A DNA stretch of 56,557 nt from an uncultured bacterium (GCA_903928495.1 CAIYQZ010000021.1:1-56557); one strand, 5' to 3'. Shown: positions 39,169 through 48,671, counted from the stretch's first letter. Notes: generated from the letters alone by a model not told the origin. Translations and numbers: made by a program.

Positions 39169-40289
39169 CCGGGTACTTCATCGGGCTGATGTCCGGCACC
39201 TCGCTCGACGGGGTGGACGGGGTGGTGCTGGAACTCAGCGCGCAGAACATGCGAGTCAGCCATGCTCACCATGTGCCGATGCCCGCAGATCTGAGGCGGG
39301 AATTGTTGGCATTGAACACCCCTGGCTCCAACGAACTGCACCTGGCATCACTGGCGACCAACCGGCTGATCCAGTGCCATGCCGAGGTGGTGCACGCCCT
39401 TCTGGCGTTGTCAGGCCTCCATGCCGCCGACATCACGGCCATTGGGGTGCATGGCCAGACCGTGCGGCACATGCCCGGCCCGGTGGGTGCGGCAGTCAAT
39501 GCGCATCAACCATGGCCTGCCTACAGCGTTCAATTGTGCAATCCGGCACTGCTTGCCGAGTTGTGTGGCACTGCCGTGATTGCCGACTTCCGCAGCCGAG
39601 ACATCGCTGCTGGGGGCCAAGGTGCGCCACTGGTGCCCGCATTTCATCGGGCCGTCTTCGGTAGGCGCAGTCAATCAGTGGCCGTGGTCAACATTGGCGG
39701 CATGGCCAATGCCACCCTGCTCGGATCTGACTGTGAGGTGTCCGGCTTTGACACCGGACCTGGCAATGTGTTGATGGACCTCTGGTGCGAGAAGCACACG
39801 GGGCATACCTTTGACAGCAATGGGCAATGGGCCGCTTCTGGTGTGTGTCACACCGCCTTGCTCAACGAGTTGCTGGCCGAGCCGTTCTTTAGCCAGCGGG
39901 GCGTGCGCAGCACCGGGCGCGACCTGTTCAACGCTGCCTGGCTCAACGCACACCTGGCCAGGTACTCGTCATTAAGCGCCGCCGACGTTCAGGCCACGCT
40001 GCTTGAACTCACGGCCCACAGCATCGCTCAATCCTTGCCTGAAGGGTTGGATTCGTGTGTGGTTTGCGGGGGTGGCGCTCTGAACCCTGTGCTCATCGGG
40101 GCCCTGCAACAGCTCTTGGGCAGCACACCCGTGATCCCGTCCGATGCAGTGGGCATGCCAGCCATGCAAGTGGAGGCTGCAGCATTCGCTTGGCTGGCCG
40201 CGCAGTGCTGGCACGGCTTACCAGGCAATGTGCCAGCAGCTACAGGAGCCAGAGGCCCCAGAGTGCTCGGTGCCATCTACCCGGCGTGA
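39165..40289 (+). CDS. anmK: Anhydro-N-acetylmuramic acid kinase
   Basis: The 374-residue kinase opens and phosphorylates 1,6-anhydro-MurNAc during peptidoglycan recycling. It starts with GTG (GTGA overlap with the M23 gene) giving VTGYFIGLMSGTSLDGVDGV, the family signature, and has GVHGQTVRHMPG, IADFRSRDIAAGGQGAPLVP, NIGGMANATLL and VVCGGGALNPVL. Length is normal. Confidence 0.95.
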   Translation: MTGYFIGLMSGTSLDGVDGVVLELSAQNMRVSHAHHVPMPADLRRELLALNTPGSNELHLASLATNRLIQCHAEVVHALLALSGLHAADITAIGVHGQTVRHMPGPVGAAVNAHQPWPAYSVQLCNPALLAELCGTAVIADFRSRDIAAGGQGAPLVPAFHRAVFGRRSQSVAVVNIGGMANATLLGSDCEVSGFDTGPGNVLMDLWCEKHTGHTFDSNGQWAASGVCHTALLNELLAEPFFSQRGVRSTGRDLFNAAWLNAHLARYSSLSAADVQATLLELTAHSIAQSLPEGLDSCVVCGGGALNPVLIGALQQLLGSTPVIPSDAVGMPAMQVEAAAFAWLAAQCWHGLPGNVPAATGARGPRVLGAIYPA

Positions 40290-40321
40290 CCGGGTACAGG
40301 CAATGTCGGCTAAGGCGTTGA

Positions 40322-40687
40322 TCAGGCGCTGAAACTGGAACCACAACCACACGTGCTGGTGGCGTTGGGATTCTTGATGACAAACTGGGCACCTTCCAAG
40401 TCTTCCTTGTAGTCGATTTCGGCGCCCACCAGATACTGGTAGCTCATGGCATCGATCAGGAGCGACACACCGTTTTTCGTCATCGTGGTGTCGTCGTCGT
40501 TCACGATTTCATCGAACGTGAAACCGTACTGGAAACCCGAGCATCCCCCTCCCTGCACAAACACGCGCAACTTGAGATCGGGGTTGCCCTCTTCTGCGAT
40601 CAGGTCAGCCACCTTGGCGGCTGCGCTGTCGGTGAACACCAGGGCAGCGGGCATGTCGGTTTCAATCTGTTCGTGTACGGCGCTCAT
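40322..40687 (-). CDS. erpA: Iron-sulfur cluster insertion protein ErpA
   Basis: The 121-residue A-type carrier has the three conserved Cys: one in [13 protein letters not shown] and two in the C-terminal CGCGSSFSA. It delivers Fe-S clusters to target enzymes. It is convergent with anmK and followed on the minus strand by no further gene before the tail-to-tail junction. Confidence 0.95.
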   Translation of the reverse strand: MSAVHEQIETDMPAALVFTDSAAAKVADLIAEEGNPDLKLRVFVQGGGCSGFQYGFTFDEIVNDDDTTMTKNGVSLLIDAMSYQYLVGAEIDYKEDLEGAQFVIKNPNATSTCGCGSSFSA

Positions 40688-40746
40688 GGGTATCTCTCTG
40701 AAAAATCAAGGAACGGAATAGTAAAGCAATTTGGTCAAGTTTGTGG

Positions 40747-41145
40747 TCAGCCGTTGTTTGCCGCCAGCTTCAGAGCGGGCTTGTCGTCTGCCACCACCGG
40801 AATGCGCCCCAGCAATCCCGTGATGCTGGCCCCCTGATGCATTTCCAGTGCGTGGTACGACACATTGCCCTCCACACGGGCTTTGGGCTGAAGTTCCAAC
40901 AAGACGCGGGCCACCACGGGGCCGCGCACAGTGCCGTTGATGATCAGGTGATCTGCAACGATTTCCCCCGTGATCAGGGCACTTTCACTGATGACCAGCA
41001 AACTTGGCTGGCCCTCGACGGCCATCAGGTTGCCCTGAATTTCACCATCGATGCGCAGACCGTCGCAGAAACGGATGTCACCCGTTATGCGGGTTCCCGG
41101 CGCAATCAGGCTCTTGATGGGAGGTTGTTTTTTCTTGCTGAACAT
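40747..41145 (-). CDS. Bactofilin family cytoskeletal protein
   Basis: The 132-residue protein has the right-handed beta-helix pattern of DUF583: PPIKSLIAPGTRITGDIRF, GLRIDGEIQGNL, ALITGEIVADHLIINGTVRG and GNVSYHALEMHQGASITG. Bactofilins polymerise at the membrane and affect cell shape and wall synthesis. The start MFSKKKQPP at 41145 is the family type; a longer frame from 41193 would overlap the upstream gene by 8 bases. It is next to the DUF6776 gene. Confidence 0.9.
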   Translation of the reverse strand: MFSKKKQPPIKSLIAPGTRITGDIRFCDGLRIDGEIQGNLMAVEGQPSLLVISESALITGEIVADHLIINGTVRGPVVARVLLELQPKARVEGNVSYHALEMHQGASITGLLGRIPVVADDKPALKLAANNG

Positions 41146-41185
41146 GGCTGGCCCCAACGTTGTGTATCCAAGGTCAGTGGCGCGC

Positions 41186-41905
41186 TCATTCACCCACCGG
41201 GGCAGACAACACAGACTTCACTGCCGCACCCTGCAACACCCTGACCGTGATGTTTTGTACCACAGCGCCAGCGGGCACGTTGCCACGCCCTTCCATCTTC
41301 AGGTATTGCGTCAGGGCAATCGGGTGCTGACTGGCAGGCTCGGTACGGCTCCACGGCGCACCTTGCAAACTGCCCCGGTAAGTGACCTCCAGCCCGCCTT
41401 TGAACAACACGGGGTTTTTGGACGCCTGAACCAGCAACACCCGCCAGGAGACCTGCGTCGGTGACGCCTGGCGAGCCTGCAACCCTCTGACGCCAAGATC
41501 CACATCCGTGGTCGGCTTGAGCAACTGTTCAAAGAAACCCAGGTCACTCTTGAGTGTCTGGTTGTCGGTTTCAAGCTGGCGTATCTGGGCGACGAGGCCC
41601 GCCTGTGCTGCGCGTTCGGCGGTCAGGAGGCTGTCTGCCGTGTTGGCCACAGCGCTGGCGCTGGCAAGTTCACTGCGCAAGCGCTCGTTTTCATCGCGCA
41701 AACGGGCCAAGGCCTGGGTGTCCAGCGGATCCAAACCCGCCATTTCCCGTCCGAACTCGAATGCCCACAAGGCAACGGCTGCAGACAAACCCAACACCAC
41801 AGCCACCAGCAGCCACCTGAGAGGCCAGGGAAGCCCACTGCGAATGGCCATGCGCGGTGAACTGATGGTCAACCGCCGTCGCCACAAACGCCAACCCAAA
41901 CGCAT
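41186..41905 (-). CDS. DUF6776-type membrane-anchored coiled-coil protein
   Basis: The 239-residue protein has a short cytoplasmic basic N-terminus, one membrane helix (WLLVAVVLGLSAAVALWAF), a coiled coil of about 70 residues rich in Leu, Glu and Arg (about residues 70-130) and a C-terminal beta-rich domain. This matches DUF6776 proteins beside bactofilin genes in Burkholderiales, as I recall. Its role is unknown; an envelope function with the bactofilin is plausible. Confidence 0.75.
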   Translation of the reverse strand: MRLGWRLWRRRLTISSPRMAIRSGLPWPLRWLLVAVVLGLSAAVALWAFEFGREMAGLDPLDTQALARLRDENERLRSELASASAVANTADSLLTAERAAQAGLVAQIRQLETDNQTLKSDLGFFEQLLKPTTDVDLGVRGLQARQASPTQVSWRVLLVQASKNPVLFKGGLEVTYRGSLQGAPWSRTEPASQHPIALTQYLKMEGRGNVPAGAVVQNITVRVLQGAAVKSVLSAPVGE

Positions 41906-41937
41906 GTCTTACACCCCCAGTGGCAGCAATGCACGCC

Positions 41938-41979
41938 AAAAGAAAAACCGCCCGAAGACAGACGTCTCGCAGGCGGTTG
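41938..41979 (-). terminator. Terminator after rplM-rpsI
   Basis: On the minus strand AACCGCC (41978-41972) pairs with GGCGGTT (41952-41946), with further pairing inside, followed by a T-rich run (41947-41938). It lies 21 bases after the rpsI stop. Confidence 0.78.
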
Positions 41980-41999
41980 TCGGCAGCAAAGCCAGCGGA

Positions 42000-42392
42000 T
42001 TAACGCTTGCTGAACTGCTTGCGGCGGCGCGCAGAACGCAGACCGACCTTTTTACGTTCGACTTCGCGGGCATCGCGCGTCACGAAACCGGCTTGAGACA
42101 GCGCTGGCTTCAGCGTTGCATCGTAGTCGATCAGGGCGCGGGTGATGCCGTGGCGCACAGCGCCAGCTTGGCCGGACTCACCGCCACCGTGTACGTTGAC
42201 CTGGATGTCGAAGCTTTCGACATGGTTGGTCAGGAACAGGGGTTGACGGGAAATCATGATGGAGGTTTCGCGGCCGAAATACGCCTGAATGTCTTTGCCA
42301 TTCACGGTGATTTTGCCGGTGCCTTTTTTCAGAAACACGCGGGCGACGCTGGATTTGCGACGGCCGGTGCCATTGTTCCATTCACCAATCAT
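42000..42392 (-). CDS. rpsI: 30S ribosomal protein S9
   Basis: The 130-residue protein starts [20 protein letters not shown] and ends with the basic tail [17 protein letters not shown] that reaches the P-site t[24 protein letters not shown] is diagnostic. Its start codon overlaps the rplM stop (TGATG), the standard two-gene arrangement. Confidence 0.98.
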   Translation of the reverse strand: MIGEWNNGTGRRKSSVARVFLKKGTGKITVNGKDIQAYFGRETSIMISRQPLFLTNHVESFDIQVNVHGGGESGQAGAVRHGITRALIDYDATLKPALSQAGFVTRDAREVERKKVGLRSARRRKQFSKR

Positions 42393-42832
42393 CAGACTGC
42401 TCCTGTCATGGCCAGAACTTTGGGCTGCTGCGCGGTGTGGGGGTGCTCGGCACCACCGTAAACCTTGAGCTTCTTGATCATGGCGTAGCCCAAGGGACCC
42501 TTGGGCAGCATGCCTTTGACGGCTTTTTCCAGGGCACGGCCAGGGTGTTTGGCTTGCATGTCGCGGAAGTTGGTGCCGTAGATGCCACCGGGGAAACCGG
42601 AGTGGCGGTAGTACACCTTGTCGAGGGCTTTGGTGCCCGTGACGCGGAGCTTGGCGGCGTTGATGACGACGATGTAATCGCCGGTATCGACGTGAGGCGT
42701 GTAAATGGCTTTGTGTTTACCGCGCAGACGGAGGGCAACTTCGCTGGCTACCCGGCCGAGCACCAAATCGGTGGCGTCAACAACAAACCACTCGTGCACC
42801 ACGTCAGCGGGTTTTGCGCTGAAAGTTTTCAT
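42392..42832 (-). CDS. rplM: 50S ribosomal protein L13
   Basis: The 146-residue protein has the family start [20 protein letters not shown] and motifs [31 protein letters not shown] and [12 protein letters not shown]. It is a large-subunit assembly protein. The leader region upstream (42833-42940) carries an 11-base tandem repeat and may be involved in control. Confidence 0.98.
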   Translation of the reverse strand: MKTFSAKPADVVHEWFVVDATDLVLGRVASEVALRLRGKHKAIYTPHVDTGDYIVVINAAKLRVTGTKALDKVYYRHSGFPGGIYGTNFRDMQAKHPGRALEKAVKGMLPKGPLGYAMIKKLKVYGGAEHPHTAQQPKVLAMTGAV

Positions 42833-42904
42833 GGGTCAATTTTCGAGTGAAGAACGAACTCTTTTCCACGGTCGGTGTTTCTCTGATGGAAACCTCTTAG
42901 GTGG

Positions 42905-42928
42905 GGTGTTGGACACCGGTGTTGGACA
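42905..42928. repeat. Tandem 11-base repeat in the rplM leader region
   Basis: GGTGTTGGACA occurs at 42905-42915 and again at 42918-42928. The first copy with the following CC also makes a small hairpin (GGTGT, TGG, ACACC). It lies in the divergent rplM/rlmJ gap (42833-43048), about 75 bases upstream of rplM. Confidence 0.5.
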
Positions 42929-43048
42929 GTTGTCCTGCCAGTGGCCGTTTCTGCCGCGGAGTTCTTGAAATCGCTGCAAAGCCAAAGATTATACAAAGCC
43001 CGCACAGGTTTGTGGCAAAAACCTGGCGGGCAGGTACCATGGGGGCCT

Positions 43049-43954
43049 ATGTTCAGTTACCGACACGCCTTTCACGCAGGCAACCACGCCGATGTGCTCA
43101 AACACGCCACCCTGGTGTGCCTGTTGCGCTACCTCACACAAAAAGAGACCGCCCTGTCAGTGATCGACACCCATGCGGGTGCGGGCCTGTACCGCCTTGA
43201 CGGCGACCAGGCCCACACCAGTGGCGAGGCAGAAGAAGGCATTTTCAAGCTGCTGGGCGGCACCAACCTGAAAACGGGCAGCAAAGGCGCGTTGATCGAC
43301 GACTACCTGGCCGTGTTGCGCGAATTCAACCCGCCGCCCAAAACCGGCAGTCCGATGCACAAACTGCGCAACTACCCCGGCTCACCACTGATCGCCGAAA
43401 AGCTGTTGCGCCCGCAAGACCGGCTCAATTTGTTCGAAGTGCACCCCACCGACCAGCGCCTGCTGCGCGGTCTGGTGGCACAACGCGACCGGCACCAGAT
43501 CATCCGCTTGAAAATGGACGACGGGTTTGCGGGCGTCAAACCCCTGGTGCCGCCACCCAGCCGCCGGGGCTTGCTGGTGTGCGACCCCAGCTACGAAATC
43601 AAGAGCGACTACGGCAAGGTGGTTGACATGCTGGGCCTGGCGCTGACGCGTTTTGCCACCGGCTGTGCACTGATCTGGCACCCCATCGTGGCCCGGCCCG
43701 AAGCACACGACCTGCCACGCAAGCTGAAGAACACCGCCGCACGGGCGGGCAAGCCCTGGCTGTACGCCAGCCTGAGCGTGAAGTCCGGCCAGAGCAATGC
43801 ACGCGGCGTGCCCGTGGGCCTGTCTGGCAGCGGTGTGTTTGTGGTGAACCCACCGTTTGTGCTGGCTCCAGCGCTGAAAGAAGCCTTGCCGCTGATGGTC
43901 AACGCCATGGCACAGGACGAACACGCGGGGTTTGTGCTCGAAACCGGTCAGTGA
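43049..43954 (+). CDS. rlmJ: 23S rRNA (adenine(2030)-N6)-methyltransferase
   Basis: The 301-residue protein has the RlmJ start MFSYRHAFHAGNHADVLKH, the SAM site VIDTHAGAGLYRL, and the catalytic DPPY-like motif as CDPSYEIKSDY. RGVPVGLSGSGVFVVNPP is also typical. The start at 43049 has GGGGG upstream. Gene stands alone, divergent from rplM. Confidence 0.93.
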   Translation: MFSYRHAFHAGNHADVLKHATLVCLLRYLTQKETALSVIDTHAGAGLYRLDGDQAHTSGEAEEGIFKLLGGTNLKTGSKGALIDDYLAVLREFNPPPKTGSPMHKLRNYPGSPLIAEKLLRPQDRLNLFEVHPTDQRLLRGLVAQRDRHQIIRLKMDDGFAGVKPLVPPPSRRGLLVCDPSYEIKSDYGKVVDMLGLALTRFATGCALIWHPIVARPEAHDLPRKLKNTAARAGKPWLYASLSVKSGQSNARGVPVGLSGSGVFVVNPPFVLAPALKEALPLMVNAMAQDEHAGFVLETGQ

Positions 43955-43999
43955 CCATCGGGGGCAAGAGGCTTCCAATACCTCTGCGTTCCTCACAGG

Positions 44000-44043
44000 C
44001 ATAGCATCAAAACCTTACCCATCAAGCGGTAGAGGCATATTTG
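44000..44043 (+). repeat. Dispersed repeat copy D, carrying the MATE gene start
   Basis: ATAGCATCAAAACCTTACCC followed by ATCAAGCGGTAGAGGCATAT and TTG. It is used here as reference copy. AGAGG and the TTG start codon of the next gene are both part of it. Confidence 0.7.
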
Positions 44044-45438
44044 ACTAATAAAAATCATGCTCCCCATGCAAGCACATGGCGGAGTGAACTGGCGGCATCC
44101 CTGACCCTGGGCGCTCCCCTGGTGCTGGCCAACCTGGCGCAGGCCGCCCTCACCACCACCGATGTGATGCTGATGGGGCGTTTGGGGCCTGATGCGCTGG
44201 CAGCGGGGGCACTCGCTCAGGCGCTCTACCACGCGTTCATGATTTTCGGCATGGGTCTGGTCTCGGCCACGCTCCCATTGGTGTCCACCGCTCTGGGCCG
44301 ACGCAAACGCCCTTTGCGCGACGTGCGCCAGACGGTGCACCACGGGCTGTGGGCAGCGGCACTGGTGTGCCTGCCCGCGTGGCTGCTGATGTGGCAGGCT
44401 GAGGCCATTTTGCTGGCCATGGGCCAGCGCCCCGACACTGCCGCAGATGCCACACGTTTCATGCACACCCTGCAGTGGGCGCTGCTGCCTTACCTGGGGT
44501 ACCTGGTGTTGCGCTCGGTGGTGGCCAACCTCGGGCTGCAACGCTGGACGCTGCTGGTGACCGCGCTGGCCATTGGCGTGAACGCGGTATTGGCCTGGGC
44601 GCTGATGTTCGGCCGACTGGGCCTGCCCGGGCTGGGCTTGCCCGGTGCCGGCGTGGCCACCACGCTGTCAAGCCTGTTCATGTTCGGCGGGCTGGCGGCT
44701 GTGGTGACGCTGCACCCTGCCCTGCGCCCCTACCACCTGTTGCGCCACGGCTGGCGGCTGGAACCCACGCGACTGGCGGCGGTGTGGCGGCTGGGCTGGC
44801 CGATTGCGCTCACTTTCACGTTTGAGACCACGATTTTTTACGCTGCCGTGATGATGATGGGCCGCATTGGCCCGGCCGAACTGGCAGCCCACGCGGTGGC
44901 CATACAGATTGCCTCGCTCAGCTTCATGGTGCCACTGAGCTTCGGACAGGTGGCCACCATCCGAGTGGCACGCGCCTTGGGCGCAGGTCAGACGGAAGCG
45001 ATGCGGCGCGCGGGCTGGAGCGCCTTTGCTCTGGGGGTGGGGTTCATGGCAGCCATGTCGCTCGTCATGTGGCTGTCGCCACAGCCCCTGGTGCGTGCAT
45101 TCATGGACACGGACTTGCCTGCCAACGCTGCCGTGCTGGCCCTGACGATGCATTTTCTGGCGCTGGCTGCACTGTTCCAGGTGGTGGACGGTGCCCAGGC
45201 TGTGGCTGCCGGAATGCTGCGCGGCCTGCACGACACACGGGTGCCCATGCTGCTGGCCGCCTTGGGCTATTGGGGCCTGGGCATTCCGCTCAGCGCCTGG
45301 TTTGCTTTCGGCCTGGGGTGGGGTGGCACTGGCGTGTGGCTGGGCTTGCTGACCGGGCTGGGCAGCACGGCGGCGCTGCTCACCGTGCGCTGGTGGCAGC
45401 TGTCACACCCACTCAGACCTCACCACCAAAACGCTTGA
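44041..45438 (+). CDS. MATE family efflux transporter
   Basis: The 465-residue protein has about 12 membrane helices and the MATE start pattern LGAPLVLANLAQAALTTTDVMLMGRLG. It should export cationic drugs or metabolites using an ion gradient. No in-frame ATG occurs before the first helix. TTG at 44041 with AGAGG five bases upstream is the best start, and both lie in a dispersed repeat. Its last 26 bases overlap the convergent SRPBCC gene. It is 3 kb from the NRPS island but outside its repeats. Confidence 0.88.
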   Translation: MTNKNHAPHASTWRSELAASLTLGAPLVLANLAQAALTTTDVMLMGRLGPDALAAGALAQALYHAFMIFGMGLVSATLPLVSTALGRRKRPLRDVRQTVHHGLWAAALVCLPAWLLMWQAEAILLAMGQRPDTAADATRFMHTLQWALLPYLGYLVLRSVVANLGLQRWTLLVTALAIGVNAVLAWALMFGRLGLPGLGLPGAGVATTLSSLFMFGGLAAVVTLHPALRPYHLLRHGWRLEPTRLAAVWRLGWPIALTFTFETTIFYAAVMMMGRIGPAELAAHAVAIQIASLSFMVPLSFGQVATIRVARALGAGQTEAMRRAGWSAFALGVGFMAAMSLVMWLSPQPLVRAFMDTDLPANAAVLALTMHFLALAALFQVVDGAQAVAAGMLRGLHDTRVPMLLAALGYWGLGIPLSAWFAFGLGWGGTGVWLGLLTGLGSTAALLTVRWWQLSHPLRPHHQNA

Positions 45439-45883
45439 TCAGGTTGTCCACGTACTTTTCAACGAGCTTCTCGAACTCGCCCTCCACCACCGGCGAAACC
45501 ACCATTTTCATGAGGCCGGGCAGCGGCACAGTGACCTGCGCCTGAATGGCCAGCGTGACGGCCGCGTGGCCTTTTTTGTCTTTGATGGTCCAGTCGCCGC
45601 CAACCTGTGAGTTGCCCACGCCCTTCACCGGTGTCCACACCACGGTGCCTTTGGCGCGGTTGGACACATACTTGGACGCATACACGGTCTGGATGTTGAC
45701 CTGCGCCGTGCCCACCTTTTCCATCTCCCACTGGTACACGCCGTCACCCAAATCGGTAAGCTTGTCCACCTTGGGGAAATGGCTCACCGATGTGGGCACA
45801 TCGGACAACACATCAAACACGTCGCTGGCCGAAGCCTTGACTGCAAATTCGTAACCCAGATCAATGTCAACGGTGATGGCCAT
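45413..45883 (-). CDS. SRPBCC/START-like domain protein
   Basis: The 156-residue protein shows the START-like helix-grip pattern: VDIDLGYEFAVKASASDVFD, VLSDVPTSVSHFPKVDKL at the start and a long C-terminal helix VVEGEFEKLVEKYVDNLIKR. Such proteins bind hydrophobic ligands; none can be named. It is convergent with and overlaps the MATE gene. The 113-base gap on its 5' side contains an inverted repeat (GTAGGG 45970-45975, CCCTAC 45982-45987) after the Nudix gene. Confidence 0.82.
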   Translation of the reverse strand: MAITVDIDLGYEFAVKASASDVFDVLSDVPTSVSHFPKVDKLTDLGDGVYQWEMEKVGTAQVNIQTVYASKYVSNRAKGTVVWTPVKGVGNSQVGGDWTIKDKKGHAAVTLAIQAQVTVPLPGLMKMVVSPVVEGEFEKLVEKYVDNLIKRFGGEV

Positions 45884-45996
45884 GGTCTAAATGAGTGTGT
45901 GTGGTTGAACGGTCACGCCGCCGGAACCCGCAGCGCTCGCGGCATTATTGATGCCTCAGGCCACGAGCAGTAGGGGGCAGTCCCTACCCTGTGTCA

Positions 45997-46794
45997 TCAA
46001 GCTCGTGGGGCCGCAGGGCTCAGCAGTTCGTCCAGGCTGCCCGACGGCGGCTCGAAGCGCCGGTTGCGGAACATCAGCCGGGTGGGGCCTGGTAACACCG
46101 CCGTGGCCACAGGGTGGCGAGCATCGCCGGGGTAGCAGATCACGCGCATGCCGTCTTCATCAAACGGCTCAGGTTCGATCACCGGGGGCACCCTTGTGGC
46201 CGCTTGCTCCATGGCGCGCGCCACCGAGCCCAGGCTGTGCAGGTGCACCAGGCTCATGATCTGCGGGGGTGCCATGGCAAATTCATGCGCCCAGTAGCGG
46301 GTCAGTGCATCGCGCGGCGTCATCCACTCGCTGTGGGTGGTTTCGTGGTCGTCGTGGACGGCGCTTTGCTGCTCCGGCATCGCGGCCAGGAAAAACCGCG
46401 TGTCAAAGCGCTTGTTCATCAGGCTCGCTTGTCGCGGCGTGACCCAGCGCGACCACGGCAGCAGCTTGTGCGCTTCCAGCTGTACGCCGCACTCTTCAAA
46501 CGCCTCGCGGGCAGCGGCCACATACAGGCTGGCGGCGGCCTCTGCCGTCAGCCCGCCTTCGCCCAGCTTTTCAAACCACGCGGGGTGGTGGGGCAACAGG
46601 TCCGGGGCGCGGGCAGCCTGGGCATCGGCCTCATCGACCTTGCCCCCCGGGAACACATAGGCCCCGCCCAACACGTCGGACTGCTGGGCGCGGCGCATCA
46701 GAAACACCTCCAGCCCGGCCGTGCCGTCGCGCAGCAACACCACGCTGGCAGCATCGCGCGGCGGCGTGGTGACGATGTGGGATGTGATTTCCAC
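45997..46794 (-). CDS. Nudix hydrolase
   Basis: The 265-residue protein contains a Nudix box split by a family-typical insert: GGAYVFPGGKVDEAD, then AAREAFEECGVQLEA with the metal-binding Glu residues. The layout with a long C-terminal part resembles NUDT19-like proteins, some of which act on CoA esters. The start is GTG at 46794; no ATG is available before the domain. It follows the sulfhydrylase gene by 15 bases, so it may share its transcript. Confidence 0.87.
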   Translation of the reverse strand: MEITSHIVTTPPRDAASVVLLRDGTAGLEVFLMRRAQQSDVLGGAYVFPGGKVDEADAQAARAPDLLPHHPAWFEKLGEGGLTAEAAASLYVAAAREAFEECGVQLEAHKLLPWSRWVTPRQASLMNKRFDTRFFLAAMPEQQSAVHDDHETTHSEWMTPRDALTRYWAHEFAMAPPQIMSLVHLHSLGSVARAMEQAATRVPPVIEPEPFDEDGMRVICYPGDARHPVATAVLPGPTRLMFRNRRFEPPSGSLDELLSPAAPRA

Positions 46795-46809
46795 GGCGCG
46801 GCGGGGAGG

Positions 46810-48096
46810 TCAGACCGCCGCCAGCGCCTGGTCGAGGTCGGCCAGCAGGTCGTCGATGTGCTCGATGCCAATGGACAAGCGAACCATCTCAGCCTTCACA
46901 CCGGCCTTGGCCAGTTCTTCAGCGTTGAGCTGGCGGTGTGTGGTGGACGCAGGGTGGCAGGCCAGCGACTTGGCGTCGCCGATGTTCACCAGGCGCGTGA
47001 ACAGCTGCAGCGCGTCCTGGAAGCGCGTGCCTGCGGCCACAGCAGCGTCGGCGCTGTCGGCCTTCAGGCCGAAGCTGATGATGCCGGACGCCCGCCCGCC
47101 CATGAGTTTTTGCACCAGCGCATGGTCCGCGTGGCCGCTCAGACCCGCGTAGTTCACCCAGCCCACTTTGGGGTGGTTTTGCAGATGCGTGGCCACCTTG
47201 ACGGCGTTCTCGCAAATGCGGTCCATGCGCAGCGCCAGGGTTTCGATTCCTTGCAAAATCTGGAAGGCATTCATGGGGCTGAGCGCCGCGCCCATGTTGC
47301 GCAGAGGAACCACGCGCGCACGGCCGATGTAGGCGGCAGCGCCCAGGGCCTCGGTGTAGACCACGCCGTGATAGCTCACGTCGGGCTCGTTCAGGCGCTT
47401 GAAGCGGGCCTTGTGTTCAGCCCAAGGGAACTTGCCGCTGTCCACAATGGCTCCGCCGATGGTGGTTCCGTGGCCGCCCAGGTATTTGGTGAGCGAATGC
47501 ACCACGATGTCGGCCCCGTGCTCGAACGGGCGGCACAGGTAAGGGCTGGTGACGGTGTTGTCCACGATCAGCGGCACACCGGCGGCGTGGGCCACTGCGG
47601 CCAGGGCAGCGATGTCGGTCACGTTGCCCAGCGGGTTACCGATGGACTCGCAATACACGGCCTTGGTGCGCTCGTCGATCAGCTCAGCAAAGCTGGCAGG
47701 GTCGCGTGGGTCAGCAAAGCGCACAGTGATGCCCTGCTGCGGCAACGTGTGGGCAAACAGGTTGTAGGTGCCGCCGTACAGCGTGCTGGCCGACACGATG
47801 TTGTCGCCCGCCTCTGCAATGGTCTGGATGGCTGCCGTGATGGCGGCCATGCCCGAAGCCATGGCCAGTGCACCCACGCCGCCTTCGAGCGCAGCCAGGC
47901 GGGCTTCGAGCACGCCGTTGGTGGGGTTCATGATGCGGCTGTAGATGTTGCCTGCCACCTTCAAGTCGAACAGGTCAGCCCCGTGCTGCGTGTTGTCAAA
48001 CGCATAGGCCACGGTCTGGTAGATGGGCACTGCCACCGATTTGGTGGTTGGTTCGGGCGTGTAGCCGCCGTGCACGGCAATGGTTTCGATCTTCAT
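46810..48096 (-). CDS. O-acetylhomoserine sulfhydrylase
   Basis: The 428-residue pyridoxal-phosphate enzyme makes homocysteine (or cysteine from O-acetylserine) with sulfide. It starts [20 protein letters not shown], has [20 protein letters not shown], the cofactor Lys in [14 protein letters not shown] and a C-terminal [23 protein letters not shown] lies 8 bases before the ATG. Its start overlaps the rlpA stop (ATGA). With metF and ahcY nearby it fits a methionine-cycle neighbourhood now split by the island. Confidence 0.93.
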   Translation of the reverse strand: MKIETIAVHGGYTPEPTTKSVAVPIYQTVAYAFDNTQHGADLFDLKVAGNIYSRIMNPTNGVLEARLAALEGGVGALAMASGMAAITAAIQTIAEAGDNIVSASTLYGGTYNLFAHTLPQQGITVRFADPRDPASFAELIDERTKAVYCESIGNPLGNVTDIAALAAVAHAAGVPLIVDNTVTSPYLCRPFEHGADIVVHSLTKYLGGHGTTIGGAIVDSGKFPWAEHKARFKRLNEPDVSYHGVVYTEALGAAAYIGRARVVPLRNMGAALSPMNAFQILQGIETLALRMDRICENAVKVATHLQNHPKVGWVNYAGLSGHADHALVQKLMGGRASGIISFGLKADSADAAVAAGTRFQDALQLFTRLVNIGDAKSLACHPASTTHRQLNAEELAKAGVKAEMVRLSIGIEHIDDLLADLDQALAAV

Positions 48097-48671
48097 GGCG
48101 CTTGTCTCCTGTGGGTGGTTTTGGGTGGCACTTTGTACCGGGGTTTGGCGGGCATTTTGGTCACTTTGGGCACATGCACCGGCGGGGTGGGGCTGGCACC
48201 GGGCGGGGCCAACTGCCACTCAATGGCGGCAACCCCTTCCTGCAGTATGCCCAAGGCCCGGGCGGCAGCGTGGCTCAGATCGATCTCGCGCTGCGGGTGG
48301 TGCGGCCCCCGGTCATTGATGCGAACGACCACCTCGCGCTGGTTGTCGGGGTTCCGCACGGTGACGAGGGTGCCCAGCGGCAGGCTGCGGTGGGCGGCAG
48401 AAAACAGGTGGGCACGGTAGGTGTCGCCGCTGGCGGTGCGTTTGCCCTCAAACCGGTGGCTGTACCAAGACGCCTGGCCTGGCTCCCAAGGCTGCGGTGC
48501 CTGCACATCCAGCCAGGCAGTTGGCTCCGGCCCGAGCGGCGCTTCGTCGGCGCGTGCCACGCCAAAGTGCAGCACACACGCGGCGACCCAACAGCACGCA
48601 GCCCAACGGCGCACGCTCAAAGCCCCAGTCACTCGCAAATGGCCTGTTCGCGGATTGACCGGTTGTCGCAT
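48093..48671 (-). CDS. RlpA-like septal ring lytic transglycosylase
   Basis: The 192-residue protein has a signal peptide (AACCWVAACVLHFGVARA) and a double-psi beta-barrel: GQASWYSHRFEGKRTASGD, AAHRSLPLGTLVTVRN and VVVRINDRGPHH with the catalytic Asp. The SPOR domain of long RlpA is missing. Start at 48671 is supported by GGAGG ten bases upstream. The first 20 codons come from island DNA and a duplicated metF 3' end; the older start may be TTG 48620 or GTG 48614. Confidence 0.82.
   Translation of the reverse strand: MRQPVNPRTGHLRVTGALSVRRWAACCWVAACVLHFGVARADEAPLGPEPTAWLDVQAPQPWEPGQASWYSHRFEGKRTASGDTYRAHLFSAAHRSLPLGTLVTVRNPDNQREVVVRINDRGPHHPQREIDLSHAAARALGILQEGVAAIEWQLAPPGASPTPPVHVPKVTKMPAKPRYKVPPKTTHRRQAP
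48612..48644 (+). repeat. 33-bp direct repeat, left copy (decayed metF 3' end), candidate attachment site
   Basis: It matches 54373-54405 at 30 of 33 bases, in the same orientation. TCAAAGCCCCAGTC (48617-48630) and CTCGCAAAT (48632-48640) are identical in both. The three mismatches (48616, 48631, 48641) are transitions. In the metF frame the change at 48631 creates an early stop. It lies inside the 5' part of rlpA and marks one edge of the NRPS island. Confidence 0.85.

Noticed and set aside
44041-48671. The MATE transporter as the exporter of the NRPS product
   Set aside because: It lies outside the direct repeats, on the other strand and with host-like composition. Nearness alone is weak evidence.
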